A DNA stretch of 6,352 nucleotides from Burkholderiales bacterium (GCA_014378085.1 JACMOJ010000045.1:1-6352), one strand, 5' to 3'. Positions 1-6,347 are shown, counted from the stretch's first letter. Made by a program: numbers and translations. Notes: generated by a model not told the origin, from the letters alone.

Positions 1-1078
1 TGATGTTTTGCTCAAACTCATTGAATGACTCGCGCAGCTTGGCGACCTTGGCATTTGCATCGCCGTCGCGCAGGGCGCTAATGCCCAGCGTATCCGAGCC
101 GGACTCCAGGGCTTTTACCAACTCGCGGAAATCGTTGGTGTCCTTACCCATGAGGAAGGGAACAGTAGGGTCGATGATTTCACCGCCGAGAATCTCTGCA
201 GAGCCACGACCGAGCCGCTCGGAGAGGAATGTGAGGCGATTGACCTTCAGTACTTGCACCGGCGGCGCGCCGGATTGCTGCATCAGGCCTGTCAGATCCT
301 GGGATAACTCCGCGAGCTCTTCAGAGCCTGCGCGGACCTGCGCGATGTTGCGGGACAATTCAGACAGGTCGTTCTTTGCCGCCAAGATAGCGGTCGCGGC
401 GTTGGAGCCATCGGTAAAGCGTTTGGTAAGCTCCGCTAATCGGGAGGTGAGCTCCTCGCTGACCCGGGCGCTAGGCACGGTGGTGTTAAATGCTTCACCA
501 CCATTGTTCAGCACCTCCAGGTAACGCTGAAATTCGTCCCGGCTATCCTGAAGTTGTGGGAAAGAGGCCAGATCACCACGTGCTGCGAGCCCAGCCGATT
601 TCGCCAGACGCTGGGAATGGTATTGAAGCTGCGAAGTGATGTTCGCATAAGTCGAACTTTTGCTCCGACTAATAGCGTCGACGACAACCGCACCAATAGT
701 CAACGCACCGAATAGCCCGACAATAGTGAGCAGAATTGGTAGCTGCTGTTCGATTGAACGGTTGCCAATCAGCGGTAGCTTGAAACCGCCGCCTTTTTTT
801 GACGGTTTGGCGACGCCGGCCGCCGCGACATCAGCCTTGATTTTTCGCGTCTGGGCACCGGTCGTGCCCCCCGTGCCGGTCGTTGGCCCACCATCCGCGT
901 GAGGCTCTCTATTTTGCACGCCCGTCGATAGCCCGACTGCTTTTTTCCTTCGCCCAAACAGGTTGTCAAAAAGAGACCCTTTGGGCTTACCCCCAGAGGT
1001 CGCTTTGGCCGTCGCGTTTGACGGTGCCGCTGTATTCGTGTTGCCCTTGTTCAAAAGGGACGGTAATTTGAGTGCCAT
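1..1078 (-). CDS. pilJ: PilJ, type IV pilus methyl-accepting chemoreceptor (N-terminal 359 residues, gene runs off the window)
   Basis: Inner-membrane chemoreceptor of the Pil-Chp twitching system; it passes signals through PilI to the ChpA kinase. The frame is open from the ATG at 1076-1078 to the window edge, 359 codons without a stop. Residues 1-112 are a low-complexity Lys/Gly/Thr/Ala-rich stretch with a basic FGRRKK patch near 41-46. A single hydrophobic segment lies at about 113-134 (LPILLTIVGLFGALTIGAVV). It is followed by a polar, helix-rich region (about 140-359) that would be the periplasmic PilJ sensor part. The second membrane span, HAMP and methyl-accepting signalling domain would lie beyond the window. 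The start is supported by GGAGAAG five to six bases upstream. It is last in the visible pilG-H-I-J run, 42 bases after pilI. The assignment rests on gene order plus the topology; the diagnostic signalling domain is not visible, so another MCP is conceivable but unlikely. Confidence 0.88.
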   Translation of the reverse strand, partial: MALKLPSLLNKGNTNTAAPSNATAKATSGGKPKGSLFDNLFGRRKKAVGLSTGVQNREPHADGGPTTGTGGTTGAQTRKIKADVAAAGVAKPSKKGGGFKLPLIGNRSIEQQLPILLTIVGLFGALTIGAVVVDAISRSKSSTYANITSQLQYHSQRLAKSAGLAARGDLASFPQLQDSRDEFQRYLEVLNNGGEAFNTTVPSARVSEELTSRLAELTKRFTDGSNAATAILAAKNDLSELSRNIAQVRAGSEELAELSQDLTGLMQQSGAPPVQVLKVNRLTFLSERLGRGSAEILGGEIIDPTVPFLMGKDTNDFRELVKALESGSDTLGISALRDGDANAKVAKLRESFNEFEQNI

Positions 1079-1080
1079 CG

Positions 1081-1087
1081 CTTCTCC
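1081..1087 (-). promoter_or_regulatory. Ribosome binding site of pilJ
   Basis: On the minus strand the bases read GGAGAAG, ending two bases before the pilJ ATG, so the GGAG core sits five bases away. This is the clearest Shine-Dalgarno in the pil cluster. It matters because the conserved part of PilJ seems to begin only near residue 98, yet this site supports starting at residue 1 and so keeps the unusual N-terminal extension in the protein. Confidence 0.65.
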
Positions 1088-1120
1088 GTTGCTTGCTTGA
1101 TATGATCGTTGCCAACGCCG

Positions 1121-1657
1121 CTAAGTGGCCACTGCCGCCGTCACGACACCTACTTCGAGAAAACGCGCGTCCCGCGTCAACCCCGACAAATCCAACTCGT
1201 ACCACCTAGTGCCGCCGGCATCTCGATAAGCACCCTTTATCCACGGCTTAGCCACAAAGGCATCGGACGACTCTGGCGTGAATTGTTCAGGGTTGTGCAG
1301 GCCCAACATGCGACTGACCACGAACCCTGAACCTTCGATCAATTTCTCCGCGACCAAAATCACGCGGCGCTCCATCCCGATGCCAATTGCCGGTTGCTCC
1401 TGGAACGCCGCGAAATCCGCTATCGAGTACAACTTGCCGCGTATATTTGCAACACCTCTGTACCAAGGGAGCGTTAACGGCACGGGAACGATGTTCGGAA
1501 CCGGGATCACTTCCGAAACATCAGAAAGATTTACGAGCCATTTCTCTTGGCCGACCTGAAAGCCGAGCCGCGATAACACCGTTTTGCGGGAAGCAGCGTC
1601 GCGCAACCGTTGCGCCAAACTCTGCTGGAATTCGCGAAGGCTTGACTTCCTCGCCAT
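1121..1657 (-). CDS. pilI: PilI, CheW-like adaptor of the twitching chemosensory system
   Basis: Cytoplasmic CheW-family scaffold that bridges the receptor PilJ and the histidine kinase ChpA. It is 178 residues long. An N-terminal helix begins KSSLREFQQSLAQRL, and the CheW fold spans about 33-170. Recognisable blocks are WLVNLSDVSEVIPVP (40-54), the CheW core YRGVANIRGKLYSIADF (66-82) and a C-terminal WYELDL strand (152-157). Length and blocks fit PilI better than a flagellar CheW. The ATG at 1655-1657 is preceded directly by an in-frame TGA (1661-1663), so the frame cannot extend further upstream. No good Shine-Dalgarno is visible in the 32 bases after pilH, so translation may rely on coupling to pilH. 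The stop is TAG, which bears on the thiD amber codon elsewhere in the window. Gene order pilG-H-I-J supports the name. Confidence 0.93.
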   Translation of the reverse strand: MARKSSLREFQQSLAQRLRDAASRKTVLSRLGFQVGQEKWLVNLSDVSEVIPVPNIVPVPLTLPWYRGVANIRGKLYSIADFAAFQEQPAIGIGMERRVILVAEKLIEGSGFVVSRMLGLHNPEQFTPESSDAFVAKPWIKGAYRDAGGTRWYELDLSGLTRDARFLEVGVVTAAVAT

Positions 1658-1689
1658 GGGTCAGGCTAAGCGATGAAAAAGTGGGATGT

Positions 1690-2055
1690 TCAACCTAGCG
1701 CCTTTATCTTCGAAAGCAACTCCGGTCCATTCACGGGTTTAACCAGATAATCCTTCGCGCCTTGACGCATTCCCCAGATCTTGTCCGTTTCCTGATCTTT
1801 GGTCGTACATATAAAGATCGGAATATGTTTGGTGGTGTCCCCCCGCGTAATGGCTCGCGTTGCCTGGAAGCCATTTAGGCCTGGCATTACTACGTCCATC
1901 AGAATCAAATCTGGCAACTCAGTCTTGGCCTTTTCAACGCCCTCTTCCCCGCTATTCGCAATCACAACAGAGTAGCCGGACTTTATCAACACACCTTCAA
2001 GAAAGGCGCGTTCGGTGGGAGAGTCGTCAACGACGAGAATTTTTTTGACAGCCAT
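1690..2055 (-). CDS. pilH: PilH, single-domain CheY-like response regulator
   Basis: A stand-alone receiver domain of 121 residues with no output domain. It is phosphorylated by ChpA; in studied Pil-Chp systems it influences pilus retraction or acts as a phosphate sink opposing PilG. Receiver landmarks are all present: acidic pair D10-D11 (ILVVDDSPTER), phospho-acceptor D54 in LILMDVVMPG, switch Thr T84 in FICTTKDQE, and K106 in YLVKP. The segment KDQETDKIWGMRQGAKDYL is typical of PilH and separates it from PilG. The ATG at 2053-2055 has GGAG six bases upstream. It lies 48 bases after pilG and 32 bases before pilI on the same strand. Nothing abnormal is seen. Confidence 0.95.
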   Translation of the reverse strand: MAVKKILVVDDSPTERAFLEGVLIKSGYSVVIANSGEEGVEKAKTELPDLILMDVVMPGLNGFQATRAITRGDTTKHIPIFICTTKDQETDKIWGMRQGAKDYLVKPVNGPELLSKIKALG

Positions 2056-2103
2056 TTTTCACTCCAGTGAACATGTTTAAAACGCTTAATTTCTGAAAAG
2101 TAT

Positions 2104-2562
2104 TTATGAAACCACATTACCAACAAGACGATGCGGCAAATGGGCCTCCACGGTTTTTAGCAAACTATCCTTTGAAAAAGGCTTTGTCAGATATTCGTCC
2201 GACCCCACCATGCGACCGCGCGCGCGATCGAACAGGCTGTCCTTGGAAGAAAGCATGATCACTGGCGTGACTTTGAACTTTGCGTTCTTTTTGATCAACG
2301 CGCAGGTTTGGTAGCCGTCAAGACGCGGCATCATGACATCCACAAAAATAAGGTCCGGGTGGTGATCGGCAATCTTGACGAGTGAGTCGAATCCGTTCTC
2401 GGCAAGGATGACTTGGCATCCAGCCTGCATCAAGAAGATCTCGGCGGATCGACGAATCGTATTCGAATCGTCGATCACCATTACCCTCACACCCGACAAC
2501 GGTTTTGCTTCGCTCACGAGGCTCTTTTCCTGAACGGACGTTTTAAATAGTGCAACCATCAT
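2104..2562 (-). CDS. pilG: PilG, CheY-like response regulator of twitching motility
   Basis: Single receiver domain that, in studied Pil-Chp systems, promotes pilus extension after phosphorylation by ChpA. Counting from the ATG at 2560-2562 it has 152 residues. The acidic pair is D31-D32 (VMVIDDSNTIRRSAE), the phospho-acceptor D75 in FVDVMMPRLDGYQTCALIK, the switch position S105 in IMLSSKD, and K127 in YLTKPFSK. The MPRLDGYQTCALIK and SSKDSLFDRARG blocks are characteristic of PilG. The start is uncertain: no Shine-Dalgarno precedes the tandem ATGs (2557-2562), and about 20 residues come before the receiver fold. A GTG at 2515-2517 would give 137 residues, closer to the usual PilG length of about 135. 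It is first of the pil run, 221 bases after rubA, so it could have its own promoter or be read from that of rubA. Confidence 0.95.
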   Translation of the reverse strand: MMVALFKTSVQEKSLVSEAKPLSGVRVMVIDDSNTIRRSAEIFLMQAGCQVILAENGFDSLVKIADHHPDLIFVDVMMPRLDGYQTCALIKKNAKFKVTPVIMLSSKDSLFDRARGRMVGSDEYLTKPFSKDSLLKTVEAHLPHRLVGNVVS

Positions 2563-2783
2563 GCATTACTACAACCGCTATCGTACCCGCAAACAGCGAA
2601 TGCTTTAGTTGCCTAACATTTAGTTCTAGCAGTCTCCCCGAATTGGCAAGTTATTCTTGCACTTATCCGATGTTGTAGTCGCAGGTTATCTCGCTTTCGT
2701 ATAAGAAACAATAAAAACCCATTCGATTTCACCGTTTTTTACAATCACGAGTGCCGCACACTGGCGCGCGTTCAGGACATGTT

Positions 2784-2975
2784 TCAGATTTCAACCATTT
2801 CAAAGTCTTCTTTTCTTGCGCCACATTCAGGACAACACCACCCAAGTGGAACGTCATCCCAACGCGTGCCGGGAACGATACCGTCCATCGGCCAACCAAT
2901 CGCCTCTTCATACATCAGGCCGCACACGAGGCACATCCAAACTTTGGTGGCGGCGCCGGGTTCAAGCTCGTCCAT
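2784..2975 (-). CDS. rubA: Rubredoxin
   Basis: Small one-iron electron carrier of 63 residues. The iron is held by four cysteines in two knuckles, both present: CLVCG (C15, C18) and CPECG (C48, C51). An additional C47 directly precedes the second knuckle, giving WCCPECG where many relatives have another residue. The conserved PGTRWDDVP loop (35-43) and the C-terminal KEDFEM are typical. The start MDELEPG at 2973-2975 was chosen because it gives normal rubredoxin length. The frame stays open to an ATG at 3050, but that would add 25 unrelated residues reaching into the divergent promoter region. The Shine-Dalgarno is weak (GAAAG). Rubredoxin beside pilG is, from memory, a recurring betaproteobacterial arrangement; its redox partner is not evident here. 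Confidence 0.94.
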   Translation of the reverse strand: MDELEPGAATKVWMCLVCGLMYEEAIGWPMDGIVPGTRWDDVPLGWCCPECGARKEDFEMVEI

Positions 2976-3129
2976 CGTCGACTTTCGGGAGCTAAAATGA
3001 TTAAAGGAAATCTCTTGCGCGGAGTGCGCTACGCATTGGCAAGAAAACAAGCATGATAGCGGCTGTAGCGGCGGTGCGCCTTACACTCTCCGGGACTTTT
3101 CAACTCGCCGCAATACTTAACTGTAAACA
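2976..3129. promoter_or_regulatory. Divergent intergenic region between rubA and thiD
   Basis: These 154 bases separate the starts of rubA (minus) and thiD (plus), so promoters for both directions should lie here. The only reasonable box seen is TATCAT on the minus strand (complement of 3054-3059), which matches the sigma70 -10 consensus at five of six bases but has no convincing -35 partner. On the plus strand no clear -35/-10 pair or Shine-Dalgarno was found ahead of thiD. No TPP riboswitch hallmark such as CTGAGA was recognised. Function is inferred from gene orientation, not from motifs. Confidence 0.4.
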
Positions 3130-4011
3130 ATGACCGAACCAATCAAGGCGCCACCAGCTGTTCTCACTTTTGCCGCCACCGACCCCTCGGGAGGCGCGGG
3201 CATTCAAGCTGATATTTTGACGCTAGCGAGCATGGGCTGCCATCCGCTGTCAGTGATAACGGCGATTACCGTCCAGAATACATCCGGAGTGGAGGCACTA
3301 TCTCCATTGGATGCCGATTTGGTTGCCGACCAAGCGAGAGCTATCCTGGAAGATGTTCCCGTTGCCGCGTTCAAAATTCGTGTTTTGGGTAGCGCTGAAA
3401 ACGTCGCCGCGATTGCTGAGATTGTCTCTGACTAGCCGGAAATCCCACTTATCCTAGATCCTGTTTTGGCGTCCGGGCGCGGTGACGAATTTGCGAATGA
3501 AGACGTGTTATCCGCAATCAAAGAGTTGCTCATTCCCCAATGCACTGTGATCACGCCGAATACGCCGGAACTGCGGAGATTGGTGCTTGGAGACGACGAA
3601 GATGGCATCAGCATTGAAAAACTTACGATGCGCCTGCTAGAAATGGGTTGCGAGTATGTGTTGGTCACGGGCACCCACGAATCCACCCCCGACGTAACGA
3701 ATACGCTGTTCTTTGAAAGAGGAATTGTGCGCAGCGATACTTGGCAGCGCCTTCCCGGCAGCTATCACGGATCCGGCTGTACGCTTGCTTCGGCATTGGC
3801 GGCGACGATTGCCAGGGGTCTCGATATTTCTGACGCTGTCCGCGAAGCCCAGGAATACACCTGGCAGGCATTAAAATTTGGTTTCCGACCAGGAATGGGC
3901 CAGTTCGTGCCCGACCGACTATTCTGGGCGCGAGATGAAGCATTAGAAGATCAGTCCACTTGTATTGCCGATCCGTACGATGATACCCAAGCTGGCAGGT
4001 TCCGGCATTAG
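3130..4011 (+). pseudogene. thiD: thiD, HMP/HMP-phosphate kinase, interrupted by an in-frame TAG
   Basis: ThiD phosphorylates hydroxymethylpyrimidine and then HMP-P to HMP-PP in thiamine synthesis. Read through one TAG (codon 102, 3433-3435), the frame runs 293 codons, normal for this family allowing for a short C-terminal tail. Before the stop are the substrate-binding block FAATDPSGGAGIQADILTL (14-32) and SVITAITVQNT. After it, in the same frame, come LDPVLASGRGDE, ITPNTPEL, YVLVTG and the anion-hole motif HGSGCTLASA with the catalytic Cys at codon 217. Without readthrough the product is 101 residues lacking the catalytic centre. Relatives typically have Tyr at the stop position, so TAC/TAT to TAG is the simplest origin. 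R84 (CGT, 3379-3381) replaces the near-invariant Gly of the KIG motif, a second sign of decay. The only nearby restart codon after the stop is a TTG at 3466. A sequencing error remains possible. Confidence 0.9.
3433..3435 (+). other. In-frame amber codon inside thiD
   Basis: TAG lies between IVSD and PEIPLILDPVL. No frame change occurs across it, because 3130, 3433 and 3466 share one frame. The same codon is the ordinary terminator of pilI, thiE and thiD itself in this window, which argues against general reassignment of TAG to an amino acid. No stem-loop suggestive of recoding was noticed just downstream. Confidence 0.9.
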
Positions 4012-4022
4012 ATGTCGGCTTC

Positions 4023-4676
4023 ATGAGGGGACTGTATGCGATCACGCCGGAAACGCTCGACACGACCAAGCTGATTGAGCAAGTCCGCTACGCCATCGCG
4101 GGCGGCGCTAGTGTTTTGCAGTACCGAAGCAAACGAGTTCCGCCGGATGTCGTACTGACGCAAGCGGGTGTGCTTCGGAAGATTACAAAAGAGACCGGCA
4201 CAATATTCATTGTGAACGACAATAGCGACCTCGCCTTTATGGTCGGCGCAGACGGGGTGCACCTTGGACGCGACGAAAGTGACGAGCGCAGTATATTTCG
4301 CATTCGCCAAGAGTCCGCGAAGCGCACACCGTTACAACCGTTCCTGATCGGCGTATCCTGCTACAACGAGCTAAGTCGCGCTGAAGAAGCGGTCAGGTTT
4401 GGAGCGGATTACATCGCGTTTGGGAGCTTTTTTTCATCACCTACCAAGCCACTCGCCGTCAAGGCAGATCTTGCGCTTTTGCGAGCCGCCAGACCCAGAA
4501 TTGGCCTCCCAATTGTAGCTATTGGCGGGATCACGGTCGGCAATGCGCCTCAATTGACATCCGTTGGAGTCGATATGGTGGCCGTGATCACTGCACTGTT
4601 TGGCGCTGATGACATTGAGCGTCGCGCCCGTGAATTTACCAACCTTTTCGAACCGGAACCCCATGTTTGCAAATAG
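4023..4676 (+). CDS. thiE: Thiamine phosphate synthase
   Basis: Cytoplasmic TIM-barrel enzyme that joins HMP-PP and thiazole phosphate to give thiamine phosphate and pyrophosphate. It has 217 residues, the usual size. Motifs in order: RGLYAITPE (2-10), the substrate loop QYRSK (33-37), [21 protein letters not shown] (65-85) with metal/pyrophosphate-binding acidic residues, IGVSCYN (109-115), the phosphate loop [11 protein letters not shown] (133-143), AIGGIT (166-171) and VAVITALF near the end. All key blocks look intact. The ATG at 4023 gives the expected [10 protein letters not shown]-terminus. The start codon is only 11 bases after the thiD stop and no clear Shine-Dalgarno is seen, so it may depend on coupling to upstream translation. 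A mini-frame ATG at 4012 ends in a TGA overlapping the thiE ATG (ATGA). The stop is TAG and lies 14 bases inside hemL. Confidence 0.96.
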   Translation: MRGLYAITPETLDTTKLIEQVRYAIAGGASVLQYRSKRVPPDVVLTQAGVLRKITKETGTIFIVNDNSDLAFMVGADGVHLGRDESDERSIFRIRQESAKRTPLQPFLIGVSCYNELSRAEEAVRFGADYIAFGSFFSSPTKPLAVKADLALLRAARPRIGLPIVAIGGITVGNAPQLTSVGVDMVAVITALFGADDIERRAREFTNLFEPEPHVCK

Positions 4677-5943
4677 TAAAGCGTTGTTTGAAAAATCCCA
4701 GCGCGTTATTCCAGGCGGTGTCAATTCGCCAGTGCGTGCTTTTGGCGCCGTCGGCGGCACCCCAATTTTTTTTAGTGAGGGTCGAGGCGCTTACTTATGG
4801 GATGTCGATGGCAGTAAATACATCGATTACGTGGGCTCATGGGGGCCGGCCATTTTGGGCCACGCTCACCCGGATGTCGTGCGCGCCGTCCAAGAGCGCG
4901 CAGCCAAAGGAATGTCCTTCGGCGCACCGACAGAAGCCGAGCTAATGATGGCCGAGCGCCTATGTGCCTTGCTACCGTCGATTGAACAGGTACGTCTAAC
5001 CAGCTCGGGCACCGAGGCGACCATGAGCGCCATCCGTCTAGCCAGAGGATTTACTGGCCGCAATAAGATTGTTAAGTTTGAGGGATGCTATCACGGCCAC
5101 GGTGACGCGTTATTGGTCAAAGCCGGGTCGGGTGCACTCACGTTCGGCAACCCCAGCTCTGCAGGAGTGCCTGCGGAAGTGGTTGCGCACACGCTAGTGC
5201 TTAACTACAACGATCTTGATGACTTGGAGGATTGCTTCCGAAAAATGGGCGCTGAAATTGCCTGCGTCATCATTGAACCGGTGGCCGGCAACATGAATTT
5301 TGTGTTGCCGAGCCGAGCTTATATGGATGCCTTAAGAAACCTTTGCACAAGCTACGGTGCCATCTTGATTTTTGATGAAGTCATGACCGGTTTTCGAGTG
5401 GGCCTCAGCGGTGCGCAGGGCTATTTTGGTATTACTCCCGACCTGACCACACTGGGAAAGGTCATCGGCGGCGGTATGCCAGTGGGGGCCTTTGGCGGGC
5501 GCCGCGACATCATGGCCCATTTGGCCCCACTGGGTGCGGTCTATCAAGCCGGTACCCTGTCGGGAAATCCCGTCGCTGTCGCTGCAGGATTGAAAACACT
5601 CGAACTGGTTGCAGAGCCAGGATTTTACGAGTCACTGGGGCAACGCACGTCTGCACTTATCGTCGCCTTAACTGACGTCGCCAACAGGGCAGGCGTTGAG
5701 TTTAGCGGCACCTCTCTCGGGGGGATGTTTGCGATATTTTTCCGATCTTCGGTGCCCGCAAACTTTACCGAAGTAATGCAGTGCGACAAGCAACGCTTCA
5801 ACCGGTTTTTCCATGCCATGCTGAACCGAGGTATTTACTTGGCACCGTCCGCGTTTGAGGCGGGTTTCGTGTCTGCGGCGCACACGACAGCCGACATAGA
5901 GGCAACTGCAATTGCGGCGAGGGAGGCATTTGCGGCATGTTGA
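4663..5943 (+). CDS. hemL: Glutamate-1-semialdehyde 2,1-aminomutase
   Basis: PLP enzyme that converts glutamate-1-semialdehyde to 5-aminolevulinate, the committed tetrapyrrole precursor in the C5 pathway. It has 426 residues, the same as typical bacterial HemL. Landmarks: [12 protein letters not shown] (16-27), [16 protein letters not shown] (114-129) for the PLP phosphate, [10 protein letters not shown] (142-151), [10 protein letters not shown] (203-212), FDEVMTGFR (237-245) with the PLP-ring Asp D238, and [17 protein letters not shown] (263-279) with the Schiff-base lysine K266. The C-terminal block [18 protein letters not shown] (391-408) is also present. The start [12 protein letters not shown] at 4663 is chosen over an in-frame ATG at 4600 because it gives the family N-terminus and has GGAA six bases upstream. 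It overlaps thiE by 14 bases, which suggests translational coupling. Nothing appears damaged, as expected for a gene needed for haem. Confidence 0.97.
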   Translation: MFANSKALFEKSQRVIPGGVNSPVRAFGAVGGTPIFFSEGRGAYLWDVDGSKYIDYVGSWGPAILGHAHPDVVRAVQERAAKGMSFGAPTEAELMMAERLCALLPSIEQVRLTSSGTEATMSAIRLARGFTGRNKIVKFEGCYHGHGDALLVKAGSGALTFGNPSSAGVPAEVVAHTLVLNYNDLDDLEDCFRKMGAEIACVIIEPVAGNMNFVLPSRAYMDALRNLCTSYGAILIFDEVMTGFRVGLSGAQGYFGITPDLTTLGKVIGGGMPVGAFGGRRDIMAHLAPLGAVYQAGTLSGNPVAVAAGLKTLELVAEPGFYESLGQRTSALIVALTDVANRAGVEFSGTSLGGMFAIFFRSSVPANFTEVMQCDKQRFNRFFHAMLNRGIYLAPSAFEAGFVSAAHTTADIEATAIAAREAFAAC

Positions 5944-6332
5944 GCTCAAGTAAAGGCAAATAGTTTTACCCTGAAACTCAGAGCGACCATAGATGGTGTT
6001 GCACTGGCAGCATTGGTATTTGCAGTTGTTGCTATCTCCGCGGTGTCGGCAGTCGCGATTATTTCCGCTGAAAGCCTGATTACCACCAATGAAAAAGGCG
6101 CTGCGAATGCAGCGTACTGTTTCGAGCCTGAAAGCGATTCGTTTTCATTCCACCGCTGTTGAAAGTAGCGTCGGTATAAGTATGTTTCCGGAAAATGCAC
6201 GCCATCGCAAAGGGGCTAATGAAATGCGCGGACTTGGCCATGTACGAGGCTAAACATGCTGGCCGTGATCAGATATGCTTTTATTCAACGGGATTGTGCG
6301 GTGGCAACCATCAGGTGGTGGTGACCCACTGA
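5937..6332 (+). pseudogene. Remnant of a membrane-bound diguanylate cyclase (GGDEF protein), frameshifted and internally deleted
   Basis: No intact gene follows hemL, but pieces of one gene are legible in order. (1) ATG at 5937, overlapping the hemL stop as ATGTTGA, encodes MLSSSKGK and meets TAG at 5961-5963. (2) One frame over, 5962 to about 6117 encodes SFTLKLRATIDGVALAAL and a strongly hydrophobic segment (VFAVVAISAVSAVAII), an N-terminal membrane anchor; that frame stops at 6160-6162. (3) In the next frame, about 6122-6211 gives SSVGISMFPENARH, matching the late VxxSIGIAxFPE strand of GGDEF domains. (4) After a shift at the GGGG run 6212-6215, KGLMKCADLAMYEAK and HAGRDQICFYS match the GGDEF C-terminal ADxAMYxAKxxGRN block, ending at TGA 6330-6332. 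The middle, including the GG(D/E)EF active site, is missing. Two shifts fit single-base insertions; the missing middle requires a real deletion. Family assignment is strong for the C-terminus; the N-terminal part belongs to it by position. Confidence 0.82.
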
Positions 6333-6347
6333 TGTGGTCCAAGCCAC
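6301..6347. repeat. Nested inverted repeat at the window end
   Basis: CATCAG (6309-6314) pairs with CTGATG (6329-6334). It is extended, past a one-base bulge, by TGG/CCA (6316-6318 with 6326-6328), leaving a 7-base loop. GTGGC (6301-6305) pairs with GCCAC (6343-6347) as an outer stem. It covers the last codons and stop of the diguanylate cyclase remnant. It could be the terminator of that former gene or chance; the bases after it are GAAAA and then the window ends, so no T-tract can be judged. Confidence 0.3.

Noticed and set aside
3..524. Plus-strand open frame of 173 codons at the left edge
   Set aside because: It is antisense to pilJ, which has a continuous frame, a good ribosome site and proper context. 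The product is Ser/Arg-rich with no recognisable motif.
2580..2585. TACGAT (minus strand) as a pilG -10 box
   Set aside because: No -35 partner at 16-18 bases and it would leave only about ten bases of leader before the ATG.
2646..2660. GCAAG/CTTGC stem-loop as terminator between rubA and pilG
   Set aside because: Only five base pairs with no following T-tract on the minus strand; it could easily be chance.
2643..2662. Sigma54-like promoter (TTGGCA...TTGC)
   Set aside because: The GG to GC spacing is 12 rather than the required 10 bases, and it points toward the 3' end of rubA.
2976..3050. Longer rubredoxin starting at 3050
   Set aside because: It would add 25 residues unlike any rubredoxin N-terminus and use up half of the divergent promoter region.
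2976..3129. TPP riboswitch ahead of thiD
   Set aside because: I looked for the CTGAGA and thi-box hallmarks and saw none; the space is also short for an aptamer plus expression platform.
3433..3435. Pyrrolysine or other recoding of TAG in thiD
   Set aside because: TAG is used as a normal terminator several times in this window, no special context was seen, and ThiD is not known to carry pyrrolysine.
3665..4069. Minus-strand open frame of 134 codons opposite thiD
   Set aside because: It is a shadow of the thiD coding sequence; no motif and no ribosome site seen.
4600..4662. Upstream in-frame ATG extending HemL by 21 residues
   Set aside because: The extra residues are encoded by the thiE coding region and have no HemL character. 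The ATG at 4663 gives the normal 426 residues and has GGAA upstream.
5946..6200. Minus-strand open frame of 84 codons after hemL
   Set aside because: It is the complement of the diguanylate cyclase remnant; the plus strand gives recognisable membrane and GGDEF pieces whereas this product is Ala/Thr-rich with no motif.
6089..6253. Plus-strand ORF of 54 codons as a separate small gene
   Set aside because: It contains the SSVGISMFPEN strand of the broken GGDEF domain and runs across its frameshift, so it is a fragment rather than an independent gene.
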